The notes: generated by a model from the sequence alone, not told the origin. A stretch of 43,545 bases of DNA from JBFWVD01 sp050246915 (GCA_050246915.1 JBFWVD010000046.1:1-43545); one strand, 5' to 3'. Positions 1-9,023 are shown, counted from the first letter of the stretch. Made by a program: numbers and translations.

Positions 1-9
1 GCTATCCGC

Positions 10-138
10 TCAGACCCGTGGCCCAAACCCCCCACGGTTAGCCCAACGCCACGAGTCGGGCGAAGCGTCGACGACTACGACGGCCGCCTTGTCCGAAGCG
101 AGGATGTTCTTGGGTTTGCTGACGCCACCGCGTGCCAT
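10..138 (-). CDS. possible small hypothetical protein (42 aa)
   Basis: A short ATG-started frame of 42 residues follows the PAP2 gene on the same strand after a 52-nt gap. Third codon positions are GC-rich as in the neighbouring genes, which is the only support. No ribosome binding site, domain or homology is recognisable, and it could be a chance frame. Apart from this, positions 1-190 hold nothing I recognise. Confidence 0.22.
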   Translation of the reverse strand: MARGGVSKPKNILASDKAAVVVVDASPDSWRWANRGGFGPRV

Positions 139-190
139 CTGCACGGGTACATCGCAGCGATCCGACGGGACCGCCACGCGGGCCCACGCC

Positions 191-874
191 TCAGCTGGTC
201 ACGGACTTCTCGCCGCCACTGGGGTTGAGCCGCCGGACGCGCGTTCCAAGCAACACCAGGCTCAGCCAACCGGTGGCGACCGTCCAGCCGGCGAGCACGT
301 CGGAGAGCCAGTGGACGCCGAGCACGATCCGCGAAACGCCAAGGCTGAGCGCGACTGTGGACGCGCCGAGTCCGGCTAGGAGACGCGTTCGGCGACGATG
401 AGTGAGCCCGAACGTGATGACAGCGAGGGCGCCGTAGCAGGCGATGCTCTGTGCCGCGTGTCCCGATGGAAACGCGTACCCGTTCGCGGCGATGGCCGCG
501 TCGGCTGTGGGCGGTCGAGGTCTGGCGACCAACTGTTTGGTCAAGGCGACGATGACTGCGGAGCCAGCGCTGGACACGACGAGGATCGTCGCGCCTCTGC
601 GACGCTCGCGGTGGAGGACGAGCGCCCCGACCGCCACCACCGCGGCGACCACCCATCCGTCACCGAGTCGAGTTACCGCCTGCATGACGTCGACAATCGC
701 CGCTGTTCGATGCTCGACGATCCACTGGGTGAGGTCTCGATCAACTCTCGTCGTCGAACCATTCTCGCGAGCGGAATCCCACAGCTTGACGAAGGCGGCC
801 GTCGTCACGAGCGCGATCGTGATTCCAGCGACGACGGGCTGTTCCCTCAAGCGGACGCAACGGGCGGCGCGCAT
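191..874 (-). CDS. PAP2-superfamily phosphatase (membrane lipid phosphatase)
   Basis: The 227-aa polytopic protein carries all three PAP2 signatures: K113 to R120-P121 (KX6RP), PSGH at 136-139, and S181-R182 with H188 and D192 (SRX5HX3D). These are the catalytic histidines and phosphate-binding residues of membrane acid phosphatases that dephosphorylate polyprenyl or phosphatidyl lipids on the outer membrane face. The ATG at 874 is chosen because it lies 2 nt beyond the uppP stop (877-879); a longer in-frame extension would run into uppP. It is the last recognisable gene of the minus-strand operon. Next to UppP, an undecaprenyl-pyrophosphatase or related lipid phosphatase role is the likeliest, but the substrate is inferred. 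Confidence 0.88.
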   Translation of the reverse strand: MRAARCVRLREQPVVAGITIALVTTAAFVKLWDSARENGSTTRVDRDLTQWIVEHRTAAIVDVMQAVTRLGDGWVVAAVVAVGALVLHRERRRGATILVVSSAGSAVIVALTKQLVARPRPPTADAAIAANGYAFPSGHAAQSIACYGALAVITFGLTHRRRTRLLAGLGASTVALSLGVSRIVLGVHWLSDVLAGWTVATGWLSLVLLGTRVRRLNPSGGEKSVTS

Positions 875-876
875 GC

Positions 877-1809
877 TCAGATGGCTCCGCCTACGAGGAG
901 CGCGACTGTCGCGGCGGCCGCGGCAATCCGGTACCAGCCGAAGTTGTTGAGCGGTCGGGTACGGAGGTACCCGACGAGCCAGCGCACCGACACCAGTGCG
1001 GTGGCGAAAGCGACGAACGCCCCGAGCAGCGGGTTCCGCCATCCGTAGTCGTGGACGAGTGTGTGACCATCCTTGGTCAGGTCGAGAGCGGTCGCCGCCG
1101 AGAGCGTCGCCAGGCCGAGAAGGAAGCTGAACTCGAGGGCCGTGGCCATCTCACATCCAACCGCGAGGGCCGCCACGATTGTGACCAGGCTTCGGCTTAC
1201 GCCTGGCCACAGCGCGAGTGCTTGGGCGACTCCGATGATCGCCGCGCCGCGAAGGGTGATCGAGTCGATGCCAACCGTTCCGTGCTTGGGTTTCCACACG
1301 AGGAGGAACACCCCGCCCGCAGCCCACGCTGCGACAACCGGCCATAGTCCGAAGAGATGATCTTTGATCGAGTTGTCGAGCACCACGCCGATCGCCGCGG
1401 CGGGTAGGAAGGCGACGGCGAGGCGTACCAGGAGCCTGCGACCCTCGATGCTTCGTCCCACCAGCCCTTCGACAAGTTGGGCGATCCGGTGTCGAAACAA
1501 CGTGAGCACAGCCAAGATCGCGCCGAGTTGGATGGCGACCGCGTAGGTGTCGGCTGCCGTCTTACCGCTACCCGAGCCGAGGTCGAGGAGCCGTTGGGTG
1601 ACGAGCAGGTGACCGGTGGAGGAGACGGGAAGGTACTCGGTGACACCCTCGACCGCGCCGAGGATGACGGCTTTCGAGGTCGTGAGCGGGCCGCTTCCAC
1701 CTCCGAGCGCGAGTGCGATGATGGTCAAGGTGAGGAGGATCCCTCCGGCGATGGACCGGCGCGACTCATGTACCGAACTACCTCCGTATCGTTGTGGCTC
1801 TGGGGTCAT
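877..1809 (-). CDS. uppP: undecaprenyl-diphosphatase UppP (BacA family)
   Basis: This 310-aa integral membrane enzyme converts undecaprenyl diphosphate to the monophosphate carrier used for peptidoglycan and other surface polymers; overexpression is known to give bacitracin resistance. Visible signatures are EGVTEYLPVSSTGH at about residues 54-67, containing the family glutamates, and the downstream PGVSRSLVT motif. An extra 40-residue N-terminal stretch with a hydrophobic segment precedes the usual start. The ATG at 1809 overlaps the upstream glycosyltransferase-like stop by 4 bp (1806-1809), so the genes are probably translationally coupled. Two polyprenyl phosphatases in one operon with a two-component system suggests induction by envelope stress, which is inference. 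Confidence 0.95.
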   Translation of the reverse strand: MTPEPQRYGGSSVHESRRSIAGGILLTLTIIALALGGGSGPLTTSKAVILGAVEGVTEYLPVSSTGHLLVTQRLLDLGSGSGKTAADTYAVAIQLGAILAVLTLFRHRIAQLVEGLVGRSIEGRRLLVRLAVAFLPAAAIGVVLDNSIKDHLFGLWPVVAAWAAGGVFLLVWKPKHGTVGIDSITLRGAAIIGVAQALALWPGVSRSLVTIVAALAVGCEMATALEFSFLLGLATLSAATALDLTKDGHTLVHDYGWRNPLLGAFVAFATALVSVRWLVGYLRTRPLNNFGWYRIAAAAATVALLVGGAI

Positions 1810-2948
1810 CGAGGTTCCTGATCTGCTGGGGCGGGTTGGGGATCGCCGAGTGTGACGGCAGCGATGACGGCGGTCGCAGTGATGACGAGGCGGATCGTTC
1901 CGGCGAGAGCGGCCGGGTGGATGGTGCTCGAACTGAGCTCGAGAAAGACACACGTGAGCGCGGTCGCCCACGGAATCCGGTTCGGTCTCCGTTGCAGCTC
2001 CCACATCAACACGCCGAGCGTGAGCCCGGCGGTGTAGTAGTGGTGGACGCCCGGGTCGAGCATGAGTCGTACGCCGAGCCCAGCCATCACCACTGCATGC
2101 GGTCGCCGTCGTCGGACCGCCCACCCGGCCGCGAGGAGTCCGAGGGCGAACTGGGCTGGGCGGACCCAATCGGGGGTACCGGCAGTGTTGAAGCCGAGGG
2201 TTCGCAGTGAGGACGCCGCAGCGTTGGTGATCTTGAATGCTCTGGTGGCGGAAAGGGTTGCAGGTTCGTCGATGACGAATGGCAACCAGGACACGGCGAC
2301 CAACGCTCCGATGAAGATGGGGCGAAGCCACCTTCCGCGCCCGGCGGGTACCAAGGCGAGCGGCAGGAACACGATGGCCCACGGCTTGGCTGCTGCCGCA
2401 ACCGCGAGGAAGCCCACGGTGACCCAGGCCCGATCGCGTCTCGCGGCGGCCACCGCAACACAGGTTGCAGCGAGGGCGAGGGCGTCGTCGAGATGAGCGG
2501 TACGAACGGCGATGTCGGTCCACGACGCGGAAGCGATAGCAGCTCCCGTGAGGAACGGCCATCGGTAGCGAACGCTTTCGATGGACTCGCGACGATGCCC
2601 GACCGCATCGTCGATGGCGAGGATCGACACGAAGCCGAGAATGAGCGCGAACCCGACAACACCGATCGTGCCGAAGGGATGAGGTAGGAACGCGAACGGG
2701 GCGGCCAGCATGATCGAGATCGGACCGAACTGGAACTCCGGGTGGGACGCGTACAGGTCGAGCCCACCGTCGGGTCCGGTGGGAAGCGGCCGGATCAAGG
2801 CGTGCGCAGCATCGTTGAAGTAATGCCACGAGGTCCCGTGACGGGTGGTGGTCACCAGCGCGATCACCGCCATCGCTGCAACCATCTCGGCGGCCAGAAC
2901 AGAACGACTACGAGGAGTCTCGATCGTGGCCATCGTTGGCCGGGCCAT
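1806..2948 (-). CDS. polytopic membrane protein, probable GT-C (GT87/DUF2029-like) glycosyltransferase
   Basis: The 380-aa protein consists largely of hydrophobic helices. After the first helix it has a short extracytoplasmic loop with acidic residues (YFNDA...LDLYASHPEFQFGP). Near residues 195-210 it has an AAAKPWAIVFLPLAL stretch, like the KPW motif of mannosyltransferase-like GT87 proteins that use polyprenyl-phosphate sugars. A late HHYY segment is also typical of that group. It starts at ATG 2948, sharing 1 bp with the stop of the flippase-like gene, and overlaps uppP by 4 bp. Working on polyprenyl-linked sugars fits its neighbours, but donor and acceptor are unknown; a non-enzymatic membrane protein cannot be excluded. 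Confidence 0.65.
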   Translation of the reverse strand: MARPTMATIETPRSRSVLAAEMVAAMAVIALVTTTRHGTSWHYFNDAAHALIRPLPTGPDGGLDLYASHPEFQFGPISIMLAAPFAFLPHPFGTIGVVGFALILGFVSILAIDDAVGHRRESIESVRYRWPFLTGAAIASASWTDIAVRTAHLDDALALAATCVAVAAARRDRAWVTVGFLAVAAAAKPWAIVFLPLALVPAGRGRWLRPIFIGALVAVSWLPFVIDEPATLSATRAFKITNAAASSLRTLGFNTAGTPDWVRPAQFALGLLAAGWAVRRRRPHAVVMAGLGVRLMLDPGVHHYYTAGLTLGVLMWELQRRPNRIPWATALTCVFLELSSSTIHPAALAGTIRLVITATAVIAAVTLGDPQPAPADQEPR

Positions 2949-3997
2949 CAGATGTAGCCGCCGCGACGCATCGATCTGAACGCCACGTAGCCCGGTGCAA
3001 CCGGGAGCCAGTAGCTGATCAGCCGATACAAGATCACCGCCGCCGCGGCTGTCGCGGCGGGCGTGCCCGTCTGCGAGAGTCCAGTCACCAACGCAATTTC
3101 AATTGCACCGAGTCCGCCTGGCGTCGGGCTGAGCGAGGCCGCAGCAGCGGCAACGAGATACACCACCGTCACATCGATCACTGAAGTCGTACCCCCAACG
3201 CTGTGAAGCGCACACCACAGGCCCAGGGCATGGGCGGCAGTGATGCCGGCCGAACCGCCGACGAGCGCAGCGATACGCCGGGGGCTCCTCAGTACCTCCA
3301 CCGCAGCAACACGAACGCCGGCGACACGTCGTTTCCAATGGTGGGGGATCCAACGGATCCATGCCACGGCTCCCCCACCGACGAGCACGACAAGGACGGC
3401 GAGAAGGAGGCCCGAGTTGTCAGGAGGGTCGACGTCGCGGCGAGCACCACCGAAGAACGGGACAAACGCCACCAACACAACGAGGTGCACAATCAGGCCG
3501 GCCACGTTGTTGAGCGCACTCGAGGCGATCGCGCCGGTCCGTCCGGCACCCGAGCGTTCCACGAACCGGACATTGACCACGGTGCCGGCGACGCCTCCTG
3601 GAACCAACCGGTTCACGAACGAGGAAGCAAGCTGAACAGCAAACGTCGGGCGACGGGGAAGGTGAACGGGGGTGGATCCGATCGTGGCGATGGTTGCCAT
3701 CAGGTAGGTCAATGCGGTCGCCCCCAAGCAACCGGCCAGCCACGGCAAGGACGCATTGGCGACAATGGTCGCCGCGGATTGGGACTGCTTTGCGTGGAGG
3801 AGCAACTCGACCACCACCAAGCTGGCGACCGCCACCACTGCGATACGGCGCAGAATCGCAGCGAATCCCCACGACGATGTCGACCTGATGGGATCGTGTC
3901 TCGATACGGGCCCAAAGTCTTCGAAGGACTCACCGGACTCGAACGGGTCGTCGTCACCGTTCGTCGTGGCGGGGGTGCGTGTCTGCGATTCAGTCAT
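2948..3997 (-). CDS. flippase-like UPF0104 / lysylphosphatidylglycerol synthase TM-region protein
   Basis: The 349-aa protein has an acidic cytoplasmic N-terminus (about 45 residues) followed by 7-8 transmembrane segments. The SSFVNRLVPGGVAGTVVN region and the PTPGGLGAIE motif (around residue 290) are hallmarks of the UPF0104/YbhN family related to the flippase domain of MprF. No aminoacyl-transfer domain is present, so this is the membrane module alone. Members are associated with movement of lipid-linked intermediates or phospholipids across the membrane. The ATG at 3997 overlaps the kinase stop by 4 bp. In this operon it may handle a polyprenyl- or phospholipid-linked substrate; this is inferred from context. 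Confidence 0.82.
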   Translation of the reverse strand: MTESQTRTPATTNGDDDPFESGESFEDFGPVSRHDPIRSTSSWGFAAILRRIAVVAVASLVVVELLLHAKQSQSAATIVANASLPWLAGCLGATALTYLMATIATIGSTPVHLPRRPTFAVQLASSFVNRLVPGGVAGTVVNVRFVERSGAGRTGAIASSALNNVAGLIVHLVVLVAFVPFFGGARRDVDPPDNSGLLLAVLVVLVGGGAVAWIRWIPHHWKRRVAGVRVAAVEVLRSPRRIAALVGGSAGITAAHALGLWCALHSVGGTTSVIDVTVVYLVAAAAASLSPTPGGLGAIEIALVTGLSQTGTPAATAAAAVILYRLISYWLPVAPGYVAFRSMRRGGYI

Positions 3998-5280
3998 GAC
4001 GTCACACTGCGGTCAAGATCGAGGAGGATGAGGGTGAACGTGGTCGGTTGCCGGTTCGTGAGGAGGAGGCGCCCGCCTTCGGCCTCGGCAATGGAGCGCG
4101 CGAGCGCAAGTCCGATGCCGTTGCGGACACCGTGCCCTCGTTCGAAGATCCGATCGATGTCGCGTTCATCGATCGCATGTCCATCATCGCCAACGTGGAA
4201 TGCGACGCCTCCTGTGACACGGCGGTACGAGACACGGATCTCGCCAATGCCATGGTGCAGTGCGTTGTCGGTGAGTACGTCGATGATCTGGTCGACCGAT
4301 TGAGCAGATCCCCGTGCGGAGACAGGTTCCCCGGATCTCACCGTGAGGTTTCGACCCGCATCGCGCGCTCGTTGAGCCCACCGGGCTTCGGCTCGGCGCA
4401 CGACGTCATCGGGGGAAAGAACGGCAGTCGCGGGGATGGCCCCGCGCGCGAACGCGAGCAGATGCTCAACCGTTTGTTCGATACGAGTGAGATCGTCGAG
4501 CGCCGACTCGACTGCTTCCGGATTATGACTGTCACGCGCGCTCTCCAAACGGAGGCGGATCCCGGTGAGCGGGGTTCGCAGCTGGTGGGAGACGTCAGCG
4601 CTGAAGCGGCGTTCTCGGGCGAGCGCATCGTTGATGCGTACGGACGCTTCGGTGAGCGCGTCGCTGAGCCTGTCGAGTTCGTTGACTCCTGATGGAGGCT
4701 GTCGGGGCACGGTGCCCCCGTCGCCGATCCGCGCCGCCGCGTCGGCGAGATCGGAGAGGGGCCGAGCAAGGCGTCGGGCCAGGTTCGCGGCGATCCACCA
4801 TCCGATGCCGAGCGCGGCGACGGCGACCGCTGTCATGATGAGCCACGCCACGCGTGAACGGTGGTTGGCACCTGCGAGCGATTCGGTGAGTCTCAGCGCT
4901 CCGACGATGTGTTCGGTCTTGTCGTCGGTGATTGGTGTGGCGACGACGATCTCGCTGCCGACCGTCGAGGCCGGCATGCCCTGGAGAGCTCGTTGCACCA
5001 CCGGTTCGGCGCGCTCGGGCCCGCTTCCGAACACTCGATGGCCGTCGGCGGCGTACACGCTGAACGGTGGAGGAGCGTCGGTCTCGCTGCTGACTGCCGC
5101 CAGTTCGACGGGGTCGAGTGGTACATCGATCTCGGCCAAGGTACGGGCTGCTGTTGCCTGGAGTTCGACGACCTCGGAATCGAGAATCGATTGGTGCACG
5201 GCAATCGCCAGCGGGATACCGAGGCCGAGAAGGATGAGGGCAGCGACGCCGACGATCGCTTCGGTGATCCTCCGCCTCAT
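3994..5280 (-). CDS. sensor histidine kinase (HAMP-HisKA-HATPase)
   Basis: The 428-aa kinase has an N-terminal membrane helix (about 10-30), an extracytoplasmic sensor domain of roughly 120 residues, a second helix (about 155-175) and HAMP. The dimerisation helix carries the phospho-acceptor motif DVSHQLRTPL, and a C-terminal ATPase domain has N box DNALHHG and G2 box GIGLAL. The G1 box reads DDGHA where DxGxG is expected, so its second glycine is alanine. The ATG at 5280 gives a 4-bp overlap with the regulator stop; a longer frame upstream would lie inside that gene. It is a paralog of the kinase at 7705-9006 (shared start MRRRI and overall layout). It presumably phosphorylates the regulator encoded just upstream. 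Confidence 0.93.
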   Translation of the reverse strand: MRRRITEAIVGVAALILLGLGIPLAIAVHQSILDSEVVELQATAARTLAEIDVPLDPVELAAVSSETDAPPPFSVYAADGHRVFGSGPERAEPVVQRALQGMPASTVGSEIVVATPITDDKTEHIVGALRLTESLAGANHRSRVAWLIMTAVAVAALGIGWWIAANLARRLARPLSDLADAAARIGDGGTVPRQPPSGVNELDRLSDALTEASVRINDALARERRFSADVSHQLRTPLTGIRLRLESARDSHNPEAVESALDDLTRIEQTVEHLLAFARGAIPATAVLSPDDVVRRAEARWAQRARDAGRNLTVRSGEPVSARGSAQSVDQIIDVLTDNALHHGIGEIRVSYRRVTGGVAFHVGDDGHAIDERDIDRIFERGHGVRNGIGLALARSIAEAEGGRLLLTNRQPTTFTLILLDLDRSVTS

Positions 5281-5948
5281 GAGTCGGTCATGCGGTAACC
5301 GACGCCGCGAACGGTCACGATCTCCATTGCATCGCCCAGCTTGCGGCGCAATGCGAGCACGTGCATGTCGAGCGTCTTGGTGGAACTGTCCCAGTGCAGA
5401 TCCCAGACTTCTGACAAGAGCCGCTCGCGCGTGACGACTCTTCCTGCCTCTCGGCAAAGCAGCACAAGCAGCTCGAATTCCTTGCGGCGCAGCTCCACAG
5501 GCACGCCGCGCACGTTGACGGCATACGCCAAGGGGTCGACGCTGATGTCTCCGACGACGAGCGGTGAGTTCACGTCGTTGGCGTCGATGCTGCGCAGATG
5601 TGCTCGGATGCGGGCCAGTAGGACGTTCATCGAGAACGGCTTGGTGACGTAGTCGGTGGCCCCGGCGTCGAGACCGACGACAATGTCGATCTCGGCGTCG
5701 CGGGCAGTGACGAGCAGGATTGGGAGCGACGGATGTTCTCCCCGAACGCGTCGACAGAGCGTGAACCCATCGATATCGGGGAGTCCGACGTCGAGGAGTA
5801 TCAGGTCAGGTGCCTGGCGCTCGATGGCCGCAAGTGCGTCGACGCCGTTCGTGCACCACTCCACGCGGTAGCCGTGCGGTTCGAGCGCGTCGCGTACCGA
5901 GCGACCGATGGAGAGATCGTCCTCGACGACGACGATGCGATGGGCCAC
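5277..5948 (-). CDS. OmpR/PhoB-family response regulator
   Basis: The 223-aa regulator has a receiver domain (acidic pair D10-D11, phospho-acceptor D53, T81, K103 in VTKPF) and a C-terminal winged helix with RRKEFELL and VRGVGYRM. It begins 4 nt after the DUF347 stop and overlaps the kinase gene by 4 bp, so it is probably co-transcribed with both. It resembles the regulator at 7028, including an STKTLD..H..ALRRKL recognition segment, so the two systems probably arose by duplication and could share target sites. Likely targets are its own operon and envelope genes. Confidence 0.95.
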   Translation of the reverse strand: MAHRIVVVEDDLSIGRSVRDALEPHGYRVEWCTNGVDALAAIERQAPDLILLDVGLPDIDGFTLCRRVRGEHPSLPILLVTARDAEIDIVVGLDAGATDYVTKPFSMNVLLARIRAHLRSIDANDVNSPLVVGDISVDPLAYAVNVRGVPVELRRKEFELLVLLCREAGRVVTRERLLSEVWDLHWDSSTKTLDMHVLALRRKLGDAMEIVTVRGVGYRMTDS

Positions 5949-5952
5949 GAGA

Positions 5953-6777
5953 TCAGACCAACGACGGTTGGTCCTTCTTGGTCTTCACCAAATAGAGCAC
6001 CACCCCGAGGATCGTGGCGAGGAAGATGGCGCTCGTTCCGACCGTGCCGAGTCCGAGTCCCCCGTCGATCTTGTCCTGGGACAGGTAGTCGCCGATCGAG
6101 GCGCCGAGCGGGCGGGTCAGGATGTAGGCCGCCCAGAACCCCAAGATCGCGAACGCGTGCGTCGCGTAGTGCACGCCAGCAATCACGGCGATCGTCCCGG
6201 CGAAGATCAACGCCGACTTCCAGTAGCCCACGTCGAGTTTCTCGGCGAGAAGATCGCCAGCGGCGGTCCCGAGCGCAAAGGTGAACAAGATGGTGAGCCA
6301 ATAGAACGCCTCACGTCGAGGGGTGAGGATCGAATGGATGGACAACGTCCGTTCACTCAGGTACCAACCAGCGAAGGTCACGGCAAGGGCAGCAGCGAAG
6401 ATCGTCGTGCACACACCGAGGCTGACGCCGATGTTGTCAACCAGGTTGTCGGTGATCAACGTGCCCACAACACTCAACAGCACTACGGCTAGCCAGTAGG
6501 TTCCGGGAACGTATTTACGGGCTCGGAACTGAAAGACGAGTACCGCGGCCAACACCGCGCTCATGATGTACGTCGTGTTGGTGAGCCCAAGGTTGAGGTT
6601 GGTGTTGAGAAAGTCAGCTGCAGTCTCGCCGACGGTGGTGGCGAGGATCTTGATGATCCAGAAGAAGATCGTGACTTCAGGAACTTTGCTCAACGCGCCC
6701 TTCAATTCAGCACGGGCAAAGCTTTCGCCACGGGCATCGTGTGGGAGTAGCGGTTGAGCGGTCCGGGTGTAACTCAT
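5953..6777 (-). CDS. DUF347 (COG4705) polytopic membrane protein
   Basis: The 274-aa protein has a 30-residue cytoplasmic N-terminus and seven or more hydrophobic helices. It contains internally repeated segments of the type KILATTVGETAADFL and ...ALGTAAGDLLAEKL, with conserved small and acidic residues inside membrane helices, as in the DUF347 repeat family. The function of the family is not established; a transporter role is plausible. ATG 6777 is preferred over an in-frame start 45 nt upstream because the family motif order begins soon after it. It lies first in the minus-strand operon, 4 nt before the response regulator, so the promoter of the whole operon should lie in 6778-7027. Confidence 0.8.
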   Translation of the reverse strand: MSYTRTAQPLLPHDARGESFARAELKGALSKVPEVTIFFWIIKILATTVGETAADFLNTNLNLGLTNTTYIMSAVLAAVLVFQFRARKYVPGTYWLAVVLLSVVGTLITDNLVDNIGVSLGVCTTIFAAALAVTFAGWYLSERTLSIHSILTPRREAFYWLTILFTFALGTAAGDLLAEKLDVGYWKSALIFAGTIAVIAGVHYATHAFAILGFWAAYILTRPLGASIGDYLSQDKIDGGLGLGTVGTSAIFLATILGVVLYLVKTKKDQPSLV

Positions 6778-6843
6778 GAAGGTCTCGATTCTGCTGGGAG
6801 ACCTGAGACGGTATGAGCACACCGGTATGCGGTTGGCCTGCGC

Positions 6844-6873
6844 GGGTTCAACGCTCGGTAAAGCGTTGAACCC
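6844..6873. promoter_or_regulatory. perfect 12-bp inverted repeat in a divergent promoter region
   Basis: GGGTTCAACGCT and AGCGTTGAACCC flank a 6-nt spacer (CGGTAA) between two divergent two-component operons (starts at 6777 and 7028). Because both genes read away from it, an operator is more likely than a terminator. A second GC-rich stem (GGCGCC arms) lies near 6928-6949. TACCGT at 7014-7019 could be the -10 box for the plus-strand regulator gene. Confidence 0.5.
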
Positions 6874-7027
6874 GGGGCGGAACTCGGCAGAACCGCTTCG
6901 ACGGAGGGAGCCACCTTCTGATACTGGCGGCGCCCCGGCGAGCCGGCGCCGAGGGGAGGGTTAGCGCACGGCCAGAACTCGCAGGAATCGCCCGGACTGC
7001 CCGCTGCCTGCCGTACCGTTGGCGTTT

Positions 7028-7708
7028 GTGACCGGTGAGCGGATCCTGATCATCGAGGACGACGAACGAATCGGCTCCACGTTGCTGCGCGCGCTTGAAG
7101 GGAGCGGCTACGACGCGGGCTGGGAACCGACGGGCCGCGGAGGAACACGGAACGCTTCGGCACGGCACCCGGATCTGGTGTTGCTCGACCTTGGGCTCCC
7201 GGATCTCGACGGGCTCGACGTGTGTCGGCAGATCCACGCCATGGACCCAACGATCGACATCGTGATGCTCACTGCTCGCGACGAGGAACTCGACGTTGTC
7301 GTGGGGCTCGACTCCGGCGCGATCGACTACATCACCAAACCGTTCAAGCTGGCCGAGCTGCTCGCCCGAATCCGCGCGCAACTTCGTCGTGTCGAGCCTC
7401 GGTCCCAGCCTCGCTCCACGGTCGGCGACCTTGTCATCGATGCGGGTGCGCGGCGCGTCTGGCTCGCCGACCGCGAGCTCGAACTCAGAGCCAAGGAGTT
7501 CGATCTCCTCGTTCGCCTCGTCGCTGATGCCGGACACGCCGTCTCGCGCGAGACGTTGATGACCGACGTGTGGGACGAGCATTGGTTCGGTTCCACCAAG
7601 ACACTCGATTTCCACATCGCCGCACTTCGCCGGAGGCTCGACCAGCCGGACACCGCGAGTCACATCACGACGCTGCGCGGCATCGGGTACCGCTTCGAAC
7701 GACCATGA
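7028..7708 (+). CDS. OmpR/PhoB-family response regulator
   Basis: This regulator of 226 aa has a receiver domain (E10-D11-D12, phospho-acceptor D54 in LLDLGLPDLDG, conserved K in ITKPF) and a winged-helix DNA-binding domain ending LRGIGYRF. GTG 7028 is chosen over TTG 7019: a TANNNT-like box (TACCGT, 7014-7019) lies 8 nt before it, and no Shine-Dalgarno is present, which fits a leaderless message. Its stop overlaps the kinase start (7705) by 4 bp. It is closely similar to the regulator at 5277-5948 across the intergenic region, pointing to duplication and possible cross-regulation. Confidence 0.93.
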   Translation: MTGERILIIEDDERIGSTLLRALEGSGYDAGWEPTGRGGTRNASARHPDLVLLDLGLPDLDGLDVCRQIHAMDPTIDIVMLTARDEELDVVVGLDSGAIDYITKPFKLAELLARIRAQLRRVEPRSQPRSTVGDLVIDAGARRVWLADRELELRAKEFDLLVRLVADAGHAVSRETLMTDVWDEHWFGSTKTLDFHIAALRRRLDQPDTASHITTLRGIGYRFERP

Positions 7709-9006
7709 GACGGCGGATCCTCATCGCCATCTTGTCGATCACCGCGGTAACGATCGTTCTGTTCGGCGTACCGCTCGCCATCGTCGTCCAACGGTTCGTC
7801 GATGACGATGCCAGCCTGCGCGTTGAACGCCAGGCGGTGCTCGCGTCTCGCGAGGTGTCGTCAGACTTCGCGACCACCAACGATCCGGTCGAACTACCGG
7901 TCACCAGCGACGGTGTCGTCATCGCTCTGTACGACGAGCACGGAACGCTTGTGGCGGGGACCAGACCGGCCATCGCCGATGCCCCCACATCGCGGGCACT
8001 CAAGAATGAAGTCGTGGATGTCGAAGCACCAGGCGCACGGATCGTTGCCGTGCCAGTTGCGGCCGACGAGCGTGTCATCGGCGTCATCCGCGCTGAGCAA
8101 TCCACTGCCGCCAGCGATCGGCGGTCACAACGGATATTCGCCCTTCTCGCAGCGTTGGCGGCGGGAGTCCTCGCGGTAGGCGGAACGATCGGGTATCTCG
8201 TCGCTGGGCGACTGGCCCTACCGGTACGGCGTCTGCGTGATGCCGCTGTGGTGCTCGGCGATGGTGATTTCACCATCGACATTCCCCGCAGCAGCATCCC
8301 CGAACTTGACGAAGCTGCCCGTGCCATGACCGCGACCGCACGACGGCTTGACGACCTCGTCACGCGAGAACGGGCGTTCAGCTCTGATGCCTCGCACCAA
8401 CTACGCACCCCGCTCGCCGGGCTCCGGGCCGCGATCGAAACCGAAATTGCTTTCCCCCGAGACAACCCCACGACCGTGCTCCACGAAGCGATCGTCGACA
8501 TCGAACGGCTCGAACGAACCATCACCGAGATGCTCACCATCGCCAGAGCCTCCGATGTCGGTTCATCTCCAGTGTTGCTCGCCGAGGTGTACGCGGAGAT
8601 CGAAGGGACTTGGCATGATCGCTTCGCCGACGCTGGCCGCTCGCTCACGACGGGCGCAGCCCGCTATGTGCCTCCAGTGCGGGGCAATGCGTCGATGCTC
8701 CGCCACGCGCTCGATGTTCTGGTGGACAACGCGTTTCGCCATGGAGCCGGCGAGACGCGGATCGATCACATCGTGACTGATGAGTCGGTGACGATTTCCG
8801 TCACTGACGACGGGCCCGGCTTCGAACTGAACTCGTCCCCTCGGCAGCGGTCGCAGGCGGGCGGAATCGGGCCGGTGCACGGTCTCGGTCTCCCGCTGGC
8901 TCGGCGCCTCATCGATGCCATGTCAGGGCGCTTGGTCATCTCCCGGAGCGGCCCACATCCACAGATCGACATCGTCCTGCAACGCTCTGACCCGGCTGAC
9001 CGGTGA
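7705..9006 (+). CDS. sensor histidine kinase (HAMP-HisKA-HATPase)
   Basis: This kinase of 433 aa has two membrane helices (about 8-30 and 150-172) around a roughly 110-residue extracytoplasmic sensor region. HAMP follows, then the H box DASHQLRTPL, N box DNAFRHG, G1 box DDGPG and G2 box HGLGLPLARRL. All catalytic elements look intact, unlike its paralog at 3994-5280, whose G1 box is altered. ATG 7705 overlaps the regulator stop by 4 bp. A strong hairpin follows its stop. The signal it senses is unknown. Confidence 0.93.
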   Translation: MRRRILIAILSITAVTIVLFGVPLAIVVQRFVDDDASLRVERQAVLASREVSSDFATTNDPVELPVTSDGVVIALYDEHGTLVAGTRPAIADAPTSRALKNEVVDVEAPGARIVAVPVAADERVIGVIRAEQSTAASDRRSQRIFALLAALAAGVLAVGGTIGYLVAGRLALPVRRLRDAAVVLGDGDFTIDIPRSSIPELDEAARAMTATARRLDDLVTRERAFSSDASHQLRTPLAGLRAAIETEIAFPRDNPTTVLHEAIVDIERLERTITEMLTIARASDVGSSPVLLAEVYAEIEGTWHDRFADAGRSLTTGAARYVPPVRGNASMLRHALDVLVDNAFRHGAGETRIDHIVTDESVTISVTDDGPGFELNSSPRQRSQAGGIGPVHGLGLPLARRLIDAMSGRLVISRSGPHPQIDIVLQRSDPADR

Positions 9007-9023
9007 ACGACTCGAGCAGGTGC

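Noticed and set aside
877..2829. 650-residue fusion of an Arg-rich protein with UppP
   Set aside because: The first 340 codons overlap the glycosyltransferase-like gene in another frame and are Arg/Pro-rich; UppP starts at 1809.
3929..3941. 13-nt match to the tRNA-Gly T-arm region (ACCGGACTCGAAC), a possible left att site
   Set aside because: It lies inside the coding sequence of the flippase-like protein, is short and does not extend into neighbouring tRNA sequence.
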